This document shows, piece after piece, positions 33,098 to 40,777 of a stretch of 64,000 nucleotides of DNA. The DNA is from Chryseomicrobium palamuruense (lineage in GTDB: Bacteria; Bacillota; Bacilli; Bacillales_A; Planococcaceae), in the NCBI RefSeq assembly GCF_042649045.1, contig NZ_JBHSEF010000009.1:434001-498000 (forward strand), given 5' to 3'. A model generated the notes under the pieces. The model was not told the origin of the DNA and searched no databases. It saw only the letters and a program-made list of their open reading frames with translations. Numbering within the stretch: the stretch's first letter is position 1; each line of letters begins with the position of its first letter. Position numbers and translations under genes: made by a program.

Positions 33098-33383
33098 ATG
33101 ACCTCTACCCTTCCAATTTGGTATCAAGCTTTTCAAAAATCACCTTGTCCCACCTTTATCATTGAGTCTAATGAGAAGATTCCTTCTATTAGAAGCGGCA
33201 GGCTATCTTCTCAACGTTCACTTAGGAATCAGTATCGCGATTGCCCCACAAGATACGTGTGATGTGCATGAACTAGTAAGGTTCGCTGACCAAGCCCTTT
33301 ATCGCTCAAAAGGAAAAGGTGCATCCCCAACCCGCACGACATGGTCCTATTACCATCAAATCAAAAATGATGATCACTCTTGA
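33098..33383 (+). pseudogene. PAS-GGDEF diguanylate cyclase remnant (internal deletion)
   Basis: AAAGGA precedes an ATG at 33098 whose frame gives a PAS-like start (W-Y-Q-A-F-Q-K-S-P-C-P-T-F-I-I-E). After about 27 codons the coherent reading jumps to another frame, giving the end of a GGDEF domain: L-G-I-S-I-A-I-A-P, then V-R-F-A-D-Q-A-L-Y-R-S-K-G. The catalytic GG[D/E]EF stretch and most of the middle are gone. The gene is therefore dead, and the window keeps only the HD-GYP partner at 31900. Confidence 0.8.
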
Positions 33384-33387
33384 TTCA

Positions 33388-33422
33388 GAACCCGCCTATT
33401 CCTATAGGTGGGTTCAATTTAT
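33388..33422 (+). terminator. Terminator of the GGDEF remnant
   Basis: GAACCCGCCTAT and ATAGGTGGGTTC pair (12 bp, one G-T) across TTCC, with a weak AATTTA tail. Confidence 0.6.
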
Positions 33423-33612
33423 GGCATAAATAAATGTCTGCTGCATAATCATATATATCTCCAATTCACTTCGCCAAATCCCACCAAAATACCTTAAAAA
33501 TTTCCTGCCCATCCCCTATATTTCCCTATATACGAAACCCTTACGAGGCCCTATAATAAATGAAGCCGACCACAAAGCCGGTCAAACTAAACACCCCAGG
33601 AGGAAACTTTAC

Positions 33613-35286
33613 TTGAAAAAATGGATCAGCAGTCTGACGCTGATGTTTTTGCTCCTGCTCGCACCGACTGTTGGTGCAGCACCGCACACATACACAGACG
33701 TACCCAAAACACACCCAGCCTACAACGATATCCAGCTGCTCGTTGAAAAAGGCGTCGCTCAAAAGACCTCAAGCTACAACTTGACCAAAACGATGACGCG
33801 TGAAGACGTGGCAGTAATGGTCGCAAAAGCCCTCAACCTAGACGGCACTCAAACCACCACCAAATTCAAAGACATCCCAGCCTCCCACCGAGCATCCGGC
33901 TACATTGACGCAGCCGTGAAAGCAGGCGTGATTACCGGATATACAGACGGTACATTCCGTCCACTCGAACCTGTGACGCGTGGCCAAATGGCGGCCTTCC
34001 TTGTTCGTGGTTTTAAGCTCAATACACAAGCGGCAGTAAAATTTAAAGACGTCACACCTTCTATGATGGCGTATCCGTTCGTCAGCAAACTGGTGGCAGC
34101 CAAAGTCACACTTGGTTATTCAAATGGCACATTCCGTCCAAACGACACCGTGAAAAAAGACCAAATGTCGATGTTCATGGCACGTGCGATTCGCGTAGCG
34201 GAAGGGAGCACGCCTACACCACCTGGCGAACTGACTGTAAAAGAAATCGTCCAGCAAAATGACGAAAAAGTCGTCTTACTTGATATGACTTCTCGCTGGG
34301 GAGACATGCAGGGAAGTGGTATCTTGATTGGTAATGGCCTGATCTTGACGAATCATCATGTCATTGACCAAGCAACTTCCGGAACGGTCACGTTCTACAA
34401 CGGAAAAGTTCTAAATCTCGCGGGAATCGTAGCGGAAGATGAGGCCAATGATTACGCCATCCTAAAAGTAGCGGCACCATACTCGACTGCAGGCGTTAAA
34501 ATCCGCCCATCAAGTTCAGGACTTGCAAAAGGAGATGAAGTGGTGGCTATCGGTAGTCCACTTGGTCTTCAAAACACAGTTTCCACAGGTGTCATCAGCT
34601 CGATTCGTAACTGGGAAGGCATGCCGGTTATCCAAACGACAGCGGATATCGACTACGGAAGCTCGGGCGGCGCGCTCTTCAACCGTTTAGGTGAGCTGAT
34701 CGGTGTCACCACTTCTGGATATGACTCGACAGCGAACCTCAACTTCGCCCTTGCATCAGAAGCATTCTACGCGAATGTACAAAGTTACACAAAACAAAGC
34801 TATGCAAGCATTCCAGCTAGTTTTACAGACTACATCAATGAACTAGATGTACCTAATGTCGGCGGTCTCGAAATCGGCATGTCCCAAGCTGAAGTGAAGG
34901 CTCTGAACCTAGGTGGCAAATTGGAACAATACGAAGACGCGATGTACTATACAGGTGCAACGATTCTCGGCTCCACGGCGGACATCTACTTAATGTTCAT
35001 CAATGACAACCTTGTCTGGATCGATATTCTGCACGACGAAGGCTACGGTATCATGGACAAACCAACCGCGGAAGCATACTTTGAGAAAATGTATGCAGAA
35101 ATGGCTGCTCTCGAAGGAGAAGCGGACGAAATCGACCGAGACTGGACGATGGACGAGTATGGCGCAGAAGCATGGGAAGCCTACTGGATCCGGGAAGATT
35201 TCGACATCATGATCGCCGTTGCCATGTACGAGGACGGTTCGATGAGTGGCATCACCGTAACACTTTCTGGACTCTTCGAAGAATAA
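33613..35286 (+). CDS. SLH-anchored trypsin-like (HtrA-type) serine protease
   Basis: CCAGGAGGAAAC lies just before the TTG at 33613 (557 aa). The signal peptide ends near V-G-A. Three SLH domains occupy about 25-195 (F-K-D-I-P, G-Y-T-D-G-T-F-R-P, G-Y-S-N-G-T-F-R-P). The S1C-like protease domain at about 208-395 has His249 in L-T-N-H-H-V-I-D, Asp280 in N-D-Y-A-I-L and Ser351 in Y-G-S-S-G-G-A-L. No PDZ domain follows. Instead there is a ~140-residue acidic C-terminal domain (G-M-S-Q-A-E-V-K-A-L, then W-I-D-I-L-H-D-E-G-Y-G) that I do not recognise. It is probably a surface quality-control or processing protease. The gene is monocistronic. Confidence 0.92.
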   Translation: MKKWISSLTLMFLLLLAPTVGAAPHTYTDVPKTHPAYNDIQLLVEKGVAQKTSSYNLTKTMTREDVAVMVAKALNLDGTQTTTKFKDIPASHRASGYIDAAVKAGVITGYTDGTFRPLEPVTRGQMAAFLVRGFKLNTQAAVKFKDVTPSMMAYPFVSKLVAAKVTLGYSNGTFRPNDTVKKDQMSMFMARAIRVAEGSTPTPPGELTVKEIVQQNDEKVVLLDMTSRWGDMQGSGILIGNGLILTNHHVIDQATSGTVTFYNGKVLNLAGIVAEDEANDYAILKVAAPYSTAGVKIRPSSSGLAKGDEVVAIGSPLGLQNTVSTGVISSIRNWEGMPVIQTTADIDYGSSGGALFNRLGELIGVTTSGYDSTANLNFALASEAFYANVQSYTKQSYASIPASFTDYINELDVPNVGGLEIGMSQAEVKALNLGGKLEQYEDAMYYTGATILGSTADIYLMFINDNLVWIDILHDEGYGIMDKPTAEAYFEKMYAEMAALEGEADEIDRDWTMDEYGAEAWEAYWIREDFDIMIAVAMYEDGSMSGITVTLSGLFEE

Positions 35287-35364
35287 TTAAAAATAATTTT
35301 AAATTCAGTGTAACTTTTTTCATACTGTTGCGTACTATATAAAGCCAACCATTGTCAGGCGGAA

Positions 35365-35522
35365 CACAGGCACTGTCCAACCGGTGCCTGTCTTTCCAAG
35401 TACATATTTGGTAACCAACCTTTTTATATCTCTTTTGGCCAACTTCCCCCGTGGAAGTTGGTTTTTCTTTTTGTCATGGCGGGGGAGCGACCGAGGGATT
35501 GGAAAGACTCCCGCGGTCGCGT
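35365..35522. other. Cluster of three hairpins, including the protease terminator
   Basis: In order: ACAGGCAC...GTGCCTGT (about 35366-35392); CCAACTTCCCC-CGT-GGAAGTTGG followed by TTTTTCTTTTT (about 35439-35472), a good terminator; and GCGACCGaGGG...CCCgCGGTCGC (about 35487-35520). They lie between the protease stop and the 64-bp hairpin array. The first two are too far from the stop codon to be a simple termination signal. Confidence 0.65.
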
Positions 35523-35547
35523 TAAGCATACTTCTTTTACTTGATAA

Positions 35548-35862
35548 AAGCAGGACAACAGACGTGACCGTCGGAGTCACTTAATCCGTCGGTCACTGTA
35601 CGCTAACCCAGAAGCAGGACAACAGACGTGACCGTCGGAGTCACTTAATCCGTCGGTCACTGTACGCTAACCCAAAAGCAGGACAACAGACGTGACCGTC
35701 GGAGTCACTTAATCCGTCGGTCACTGTACACTAACCCAAAAGCAGGACAACAGACGTGACCGTCGGAGTCACTTAATCCGTCGGTCACTGTACGCCAACC
35801 CAAAAGCAGGACAACAGACGTGACCGTCGGAGTCACTTAATCCGTCGGTCACTGTACACCAG
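35548..35862. repeat. Five tandem 64-bp repeats, each with a strong hairpin
   Basis: AGCAGGACAACAGAC recurs at 35550, 35614, 35678, 35742 and 35806, exactly 64 bp apart (counted at GCAGGAC). Each unit carries a 33-base hairpin, GTGACCG-T-CGGA pairing with TCCG-T-CGGTCAC around GTCACTTAA. A short spacer TGTACRCYAACCCA follows, in which nearly all the variation lies. The period is not a multiple of three, so it is not coding. One more copy is at 12427-12459. The array separates the converging SLH protease and NlpC/P60 genes. Confidence 0.93.
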
Positions 35863-35868
35863 AACACC

Positions 35869-35902
35869 AAAAAACCACCACCCTCATTGGGCAGTGGTTA
35901 CG
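35869..35902 (-). terminator. Minus-strand terminator of the NlpC/P60 gene
   Basis: On minus, AACCACTGCCC and GGGTGGTGGTT pair across a short loop and are followed by TTTTTTGG. Confidence 0.85.
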
Positions 35903-35936
35903 TTTGAAAATATTCTAGTAGAAACGGGAAACTTTC

Positions 35937-36839
35937 TTAGTTCCCTGCACGTTCCATAAATAACTTGAGTTCAGTTGTCTTCACGTGGCCATCTACACCA
36001 AATCTACCATCGCCCATACCGCGAGTGATCCCGTTTTGTGCTAAGCGGTCGATGTGTGGCTCCATCCAGCTAGGAGAAGGAACATCTGAGAAGCTTACAG
36101 AAGCGCCTACTTGTCCTAAGTCATATGCTTTATCCAACATTTTCGCCATTTCTGAACGTTTTACTCTTTCGCTAGGTTTGAACTGTCCAGCGTTTCCAGC
36201 AATAATTCCACGCTCTTGAAGAGCAAAAACTGCGTCAGCGTATGATGCAGAAGCACTTACATCACTGAATCCAGCAGCTGAACCAGAAGACTGTAAATTC
36301 AAGTCATCTGCGATTGCTACTGCAATCTCAGCACGAGTAGAATACTGAACTGACGCCGCTGCTGTTGTAACCGTTCCAGCAGAACCGAAGTTCGCTACAC
36401 GTTTTGCGCCAATATAACGCTTGCCCCAGTAGTAAGGGTCGTTGATAGAATCAATGGCGATTCCTTTTGAGTTTGTTGCACCGATCATTCTTCCGCCGCC
36501 AATGTAAATCGCAACATGAGAAATACCAGAGCCGGATGTGTTAAAGAAAACGAGGTCTCCAGCTTGTAAGTTCGCTTTTGAAACCGTAGTTCCAGCGGCC
36601 CACTGTGAACGTGAGTCACGTGGAAGTGAAATCCCTAAGTTTTTGTAAACTAATTGTGTATACCCTGAGCAATCAAATCCTGCTGCAGTTGTTCCGCCGC
36701 TGCGGTAAGGTGTTCCGATATATTTAGAAGCTTCTGCTGTTAATTGTGCAGAAGATGCTGCGTCCGTGGTTAGTGTGCCAGTAAATAACGATCCGACTAA
36801 AGCTGCGCTTAATGCCGTGACTTGAATCAATTTCTTCAT
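35937..36839 (-). CDS. NlpC/P60 endopeptidase with C-terminal SLH domains (third catalytic site atypical)
   Basis: The start is the ATG at 36839, giving 300 residues with a signal peptide (ending T-D-A-A); the longer frame from 36917 adds a charged stretch without ribosome binding site. The NlpC/P60 domain at about 30-150 has catalytic Cys57 in G-F-D-C-S-G-Y and His108 in S-G-I-S-H-V-A-I-Y-I-G. The third polar residue usually found 12 positions after that His (as in F-I-H-A or M-I-N-A) is Gly120 here (R-M-I-G-A-T-N), so activity may be altered or rely on another residue. Two or more SLH repeats fill about 175-300 (F-S-D-V, G-I-I-A-G, F-K-P-S-E-R-V-K-R-S-E, G-M-G-D-G-R-F-G). It should cut stem peptides in murein. 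Confidence 0.9.
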   Translation of the reverse strand: MKKLIQVTALSAALVGSLFTGTLTTDAASSAQLTAEASKYIGTPYRSGGTTAAGFDCSGYTQLVYKNLGISLPRDSRSQWAAGTTVSKANLQAGDLVFFNTSGSGISHVAIYIGGGRMIGATNSKGIAIDSINDPYYWGKRYIGAKRVANFGSAGTVTTAAASVQYSTRAEIAVAIADDLNLQSSGSAAGFSDVSASASYADAVFALQERGIIAGNAGQFKPSERVKRSEMAKMLDKAYDLGQVGASVSFSDVPSPSWMEPHIDRLAQNGITRGMGDGRFGVDGHVKTTELKLFMERAGN

Positions 36840-36992
36840 TTCCCTGGTAGTGCTCCCTTCGAGTTCAAAAGTTTCTCTGTAAAAAATCTCTGCGCTTAGC
36901 TTAACACGGATACCCACTTTTTAATTTTACAGAAATATTTCATTTGTGTTACATAGGTTTAGGACGCTATCAAACAGGTAATAATATATAAT

Positions 36993-37021
36993 TTGACACA
37001 AATCAATCAACAAAATATGGT
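36993..37021 (+). promoter_or_regulatory. Sigma-A promoter of the SLH-DUF4855 gene
   Basis: A perfect TTGACA at 36993-36998 and TATGGT at 37016-37021 are 17 bp apart, 41 bp before the start codon. Confidence 0.75.
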
Positions 37022-37062
37022 AAACTATCAAAAGAAACCAAATGACACCATGGAGGAACGAC

Positions 37063-38757
37063 ATGAAAAAGTGGATTACACTCATTGCCGCACTACTCGC
37101 AACACTTCTTTTCGCTTCATCTGCCTCGGCTACCTACTATAAAGACGTCACGTATACCCACTGGGCTTATCAAGATATTCAGTTCATGACGAAGCACCGG
37201 ATTATCAATGGCTATTCAACGGGCCAATTCAAACCTGGAGCGACAATTACTCGAAAAGATGCCGCTGTCATGATGGTAAGAGCTTTGCAGCTAGATGACG
37301 TAACGAAACCTGTCCCGTTAAAAGACATGCGCAACACATCACCGGGCTACCGAGAAGTGCAAATTGCGCTCCAGCAAAAATGGTTCTCTACATATGAAGA
37401 CGAATTCAAGCCAAATGCAATCTTGACACGCGATGAAATGGCGAAAGCTCTCGCCACCGCCTTTGCGTATGAAGGAAACGGCACATCCGTCTTCACTGAC
37501 GTCCCATATAATCATCCATATTATCCATACATAGATGCTATCCTTGCATTCGAAGTAACGGAAGGTTACACCGACAAAACCTATCGTCCACTAGAACTTG
37601 TCACTCGTGCCCAGTTCAGTGCATTCTTATCCCGAGTATTCCATCAACCGATTGCGTATGAACTGCGTTCCGGGGGAGAAGTCGTCTATACAGATGCCTC
37701 TCTTGACCGTACCATTGATATGGCGGCCTTCTATAATGATGGAACTATCCATCCGCAAGATAACCGGTTCATGAACTTTTCACAAGAACTCTCAAGCGCC
37801 AACAAAACCGATATCAAAGCAGGGGCTCTTATCTATAACGGTCTGACCGAGAATGACTCGTTCACAACAGACTTCTTTGATTCGTATTTAAGCTATCAAG
37901 ACCCTTCCGGAAGCGCGCAGGCGATGTTTGATTCGTTCGTCGTGCTCGGACTTCGCTATCCGGGCGGAGAATTTGCCGAAACGGCTCGTAACAACGCCCA
38001 TTACCGTGACTACCAGTGGTACATCGAACGTACCTATCAGCAAGACGGGGCTCTTCACCAATTGAACGAAGCAGCGAAACTGCAGAACCGCCAAGTAGAT
38101 GTCTATTTGACGATTCCATATCCAAAACGTAACGGCATCATTGAAGACTTGAATGGTCGCCAATTTGAAGTCGACAACTATACTCGAAGCGATCTGACGC
38201 GTTGGTATGTGGATCAAATGATCACACGATGGAACCAAGCAGGATTCTCGAATATCAACTTCAAAGGGTTCTACTGGTTGAATGAAACGGTTAAAGTCGA
38301 TAGCGATGGTGCATTACTGAGCTCACTGAGTGCGCATATCCGCAAATACCAAAAGAAGTTTGTCTATGCACCACACGCAACGTCAACCAACTTTAAAAAA
38401 TGGCAAAACTATAGTTTTGACGCAGCATTCCTTCAACCAAATGCGTTCAGAACAAGTGTCAAGAACAAAGAAGAACGGTTACACCGTGCGTTTGTCAATG
38501 CACAGATTTACGGAAGCGGGATCACGCTTGAAGTAAATTCATATGGTCCGCATCAAATCGATGAGGGGCAAGAAGCATGGGATCTCTATATGAACTTCGC
38601 TGCCAGATATGATTTGAAAAATTCAAGTTTCTTATTCTATCAAGACCGAGATATGATTCACCGGATGCGCACATATGATCATCCGACATACAACCAATGG
38701 TACAAAGATATCCAATTGAACTTGTTCCAACCGAACGATATTACAGAAGGACAATAG
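37063..38757 (+). CDS. SLH-anchored DUF4855 protein
   Basis: The start is the ATG at 37063, after GGAGGAACGAC; the ATG at 37042 lies before that site. The 564-residue protein has a signal peptide ending near A-S-A (about 25). Three SLH domains cover about 27-200 (Y-K-D-V-T-Y-T-H-W-A-Y, I-I-N-G-Y-S-T-G-Q-F-K-P, V-T-E-G-Y-T-D-K-T-Y-R-P). The C-terminal ~340 residues match the DUF4855 type (A-F-Y-N-D-G at the start, Y-W-L-N-E-T-V, V-Y-A-P-H-A-T in the middle). That family looks like a TIM-barrel hydrolase acting on glycans, but no reaction is established that I know of. The gene is monocistronic. Confidence 0.88.
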   Translation: MKKWITLIAALLATLLFASSASATYYKDVTYTHWAYQDIQFMTKHRIINGYSTGQFKPGATITRKDAAVMMVRALQLDDVTKPVPLKDMRNTSPGYREVQIALQQKWFSTYEDEFKPNAILTRDEMAKALATAFAYEGNGTSVFTDVPYNHPYYPYIDAILAFEVTEGYTDKTYRPLELVTRAQFSAFLSRVFHQPIAYELRSGGEVVYTDASLDRTIDMAAFYNDGTIHPQDNRFMNFSQELSSANKTDIKAGALIYNGLTENDSFTTDFFDSYLSYQDPSGSAQAMFDSFVVLGLRYPGGEFAETARNNAHYRDYQWYIERTYQQDGALHQLNEAAKLQNRQVDVYLTIPYPKRNGIIEDLNGRQFEVDNYTRSDLTRWYVDQMITRWNQAGFSNINFKGFYWLNETVKVDSDGALLSSLSAHIRKYQKKFVYAPHATSTNFKKWQNYSFDAAFLQPNAFRTSVKNKEERLHRAFVNAQIYGSGITLEVNSYGPHQIDEGQEAWDLYMNFAARYDLKNSSFLFYQDRDMIHRMRTYDHPTYNQWYKDIQLNLFQPNDITEGQ

Positions 38758-38835
38758 GCCTATAAAAAATATATTGATGCCAAAAAATAAGTCGTATTTC
38801 CCAACTATGGGTCTATACAGTGTCAGGAATCAGTA

Positions 38836-38844
38836 TGATATACT
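38836..38844 (+). promoter_or_regulatory. Extended -10 promoter of the gene at 38884
   Basis: TGATATACT (TGn-TATACT) ends 39 bp before the start codon; no clear -35. Confidence 0.5.
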
Positions 38845-38883
38845 AATTTTTATGAGATTCTATAGCTAGAGGGTGAACATACG

Positions 38884-39759
38884 ATGGAAGAAACAGTTCG
38901 AAAAAAACGTAAAGTAAAGGTCGTCCCGAAGAAAAAATCACGAAAGAAACTATGGGTTATTTTGGGCTCCATTCTGACTTTATTGTTACTGGCAGGGGGC
39001 ACCGTGTATTATTTCTTGGCGTTAAAAGAGTACGACATTGCAGATACGGAAGTCGAAGAAATTGTTCGTGAACCGTACGTCATTGAATTACCAGACGGTA
39101 CAGTACTGAAAATCGACGACCAAGGAAATGTCATCGAAGACGGAGAGGCAGAAGGTAATAACTTCGCTTCTGCGGATACGTCATCGAGTGATTCTAATGG
39201 AACATCCACTGGTGATGCTTCATCAAATGATTCGTCTGGTTCAACTGACAATGGGACTGGGTCGACAGGTTCAGGAACAACGGGATCTTCAGGATCCGGT
39301 TCTTCTGGAGGAAGTGGTTCCGGCTCAGGCGGTGGTTCCACTGGAGGTTCTTCTGGAGGAAGTGGTTCTGGCTCGAGCGGTGGTTCCACTGGTGGTTCCG
39401 GTGAACAAGCAACGGTAACTGTTGCAAGCATCAAATCAAAATATGAGCCAACATTTGCTGCACTTGAAGGACAAGCCGACACAAAACTAAACGCTTTGAT
39501 CGGTCGTGCGAAAACGGAATATGTATCAAAAAGTAACACAGAAGAAGGCGTCAGTTATGCTTACTTCTTCAACAAATACAACGCTGCCGCTCGTGAACTT
39601 GAAGCCAATACAGACGGGGCCTTCTACGCACTTCTTGGTGCTATCAAGAATGACCTGAAGAAAAACGGCTTCTCCGAAGGCTACGCTGACAGCTTCGTCT
39701 CCGACTACGAAGCCCGTAAAGCCGAACGCCGCAACAGTATCCTTTCACAAGTACGCTAA
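38884..39759 (+). CDS. Membrane-anchored protein with long Gly/Ser linker, unknown function
   Basis: 291 residues. The N-terminal ~22 residues are very basic (R-K-K-R-K-V-K-V-V-P-K-K-K-S-R-K-K), followed by one transmembrane helix (about 24-46). That is type II topology, with the bulk outside. A short acidic segment (about 50-95) leads into ~80 residues of almost pure Ser/Gly/Thr (about 97-178). The C-terminal ~110-residue helical domain (E-P-T-F-A-A-L-E-G-Q-A-D-T-K-L, D-G-A-F-Y-A-L-L-G-A-I-K) is unrecognised. It could space an extracellular domain through the wall. Its position between the SLH genes and the polysaccharide locus gives no clear functional link. Confidence 0.82.
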   Translation: MEETVRKKRKVKVVPKKKSRKKLWVILGSILTLLLLAGGTVYYFLALKEYDIADTEVEEIVREPYVIELPDGTVLKIDDQGNVIEDGEAEGNNFASADTSSSDSNGTSTGDASSNDSSGSTDNGTGSTGSGTTGSSGSGSSGGSGSGSGGGSTGGSSGGSGSGSSGGSTGGSGEQATVTVASIKSKYEPTFAALEGQADTKLNALIGRAKTEYVSKSNTEEGVSYAYFFNKYNAAARELEANTDGAFYALLGAIKNDLKKNGFSEGYADSFVSDYEARKAERRNSILSQVR

Positions 39760-39842
39760 CGTTGGATAAGTAAGAAGAGCATTTATTCAAAAAAGAATGA
39801 ATTATAAAGAATTCGTTTTTAATTGCTATATAGAAATATCGA

Positions 39843-39964
39843 GAAAAGGACCGACTCCTAGAGCATCAGAGGATTCCGAAGACCTCGCAGTGGGGAGCAA
39901 AGCACAAGCTTTGGGTAACCACGAGGAGGCTTCGGGATACGTGCTCAGGAATGCGGTCCTTTTC
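39843..39964. repeat. Dispersed stem-loop element, copy B (opposite orientation to A and C)
   Basis: The 11-bp ends GAAAAGGACCG/CGGTCCTTTTC are perfect inverted repeats. Internal helices: GAGCA/TGCTC, TCCGAAG/CTTCGGGA, CCTCG-GTGG/CCAC-GAGG and tip AAAGC-ACAA-GCTTT. Over ~102 aligned bases it matches the reverse complement of copy C at about 85% without gaps. Several differences are paired changes that keep helices intact (AAAGC/GCTTT versus GAAGC/GCTTC). A frame crossing it has no start signal and is not coding. Confidence 0.85.
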
Positions 39965-40001
39965 CTTTTCATGAAATTTTGTTAATGTTTGACACTTCCT
40001 A

Positions 40002-40010
40002 TGCTATACT
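40002..40010 (+). promoter_or_regulatory. Extended -10 promoter of the chain-length regulator/kinase operon
   Basis: TGCTATACT at 40002-40010, 45 bp before the start codon. A TTGACA at about 39989 is too close (10 bp) to be its -35. Confidence 0.5.
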
Positions 40011-40054
40011 ACTACAAGTAAACCAAATGACCGATAAAGGAGACACAGGCACGA

Positions 40055-40774
40055 ATGGAAGAAACGATTAGTTTGCAAGACCTATTTAAAGTGCTGAAGA
40101 AGCGATTGTGGATGATTATTTCCCTCATTGCATTAGGCTTGCTTGCGGCCGGCTTAATCAGTTACTTAGTATTAACACCCGTCTACCAAGCTACAACACA
40201 GATTTTAGTGAATAAAAAAGAAGAGACGACCGAGCTTCCTCAGTTCTCCTCACAAGACATTCAAACAAACCTGCAATTAATTAATACATATAACGGGATT
40301 ATCAAAAGCCCGGCCATTTTAAATATAGTGATTGAACGTTTAGCGCTGGATACAACGCCCACTCAATTAACGAATTTAATCACAGTAAACAATGAACAAA
40401 ACTCACAAATTATCAATATCAGTGTGCAAGATACCGAGCATTTTAGAGCGGTAGATATTGCGAACATGACTGCAGAAGTATTCCAAGAAGAAGTCGTTGA
40501 ACTCATGAACGTGAATAATGTCAACATTCTATCACCTGCAGTACATATGGACAATCCATCTCCAATCAAACCAAATCCAATGCTGAACATGGCCATTGCA
40601 GCTGTTGTTGGATTAATGCTAGGCGTAGGTATCGCATTCTTGCTTGAGTATTTAGATACAAGTGTTCGCACAGAGCAAGATGTAGAAGAAAGTCTAGGTC
40701 TTCCGGTATTAGGACTGATTGGATCGATTCCGGAAGAAACAGGTACGAAGACAACACGCAGGAAGAAGGTGTAG
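40055..40774 (+). CDS. Wzz/YveK-type chain-length regulator and kinase activator
   Basis: 239 residues; AAAGGAG lies about 13 bases before the ATG. Two transmembrane helices (about 20-40 and 175-197) flank an extracytoplasmic Wzz domain. The L-Q-D-L-F-K-V-L-K-K-R-L-W N-terminus and the proline-rich S-P-I-K-P-N-P-M before TM2 are typical. The C-terminal cytoplasmic tail normally activates the partner BY-kinase. It sets polysaccharide chain length together with the kinase 3 bp downstream. Both lie between the oppositely oriented elements B and C. Confidence 0.92.
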   Translation: MEETISLQDLFKVLKKRLWMIISLIALGLLAAGLISYLVLTPVYQATTQILVNKKEETTELPQFSSQDIQTNLQLINTYNGIIKSPAILNIVIERLALDTTPTQLTNLITVNNEQNSQIINISVQDTEHFRAVDIANMTAEVFQEEVVELMNVNNVNILSPAVHMDNPSPIKPNPMLNMAIAAVVGLMLGVGIAFLLEYLDTSVRTEQDVEESLGLPVLGLIGSIPEETGTKTTRRKKV

Positions 40775-40777
40775 CTG

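Noticed and set aside
35548..35862. CRISPR array
   Set aside because: The repeats are regular, but the intervening sequence is nearly identical in every unit; there are no unique spacers and no cas genes.
39797..39985. 62-codon plus-strand frame
   Set aside because: It spans the stem-loop element B and has no ribosome binding site.
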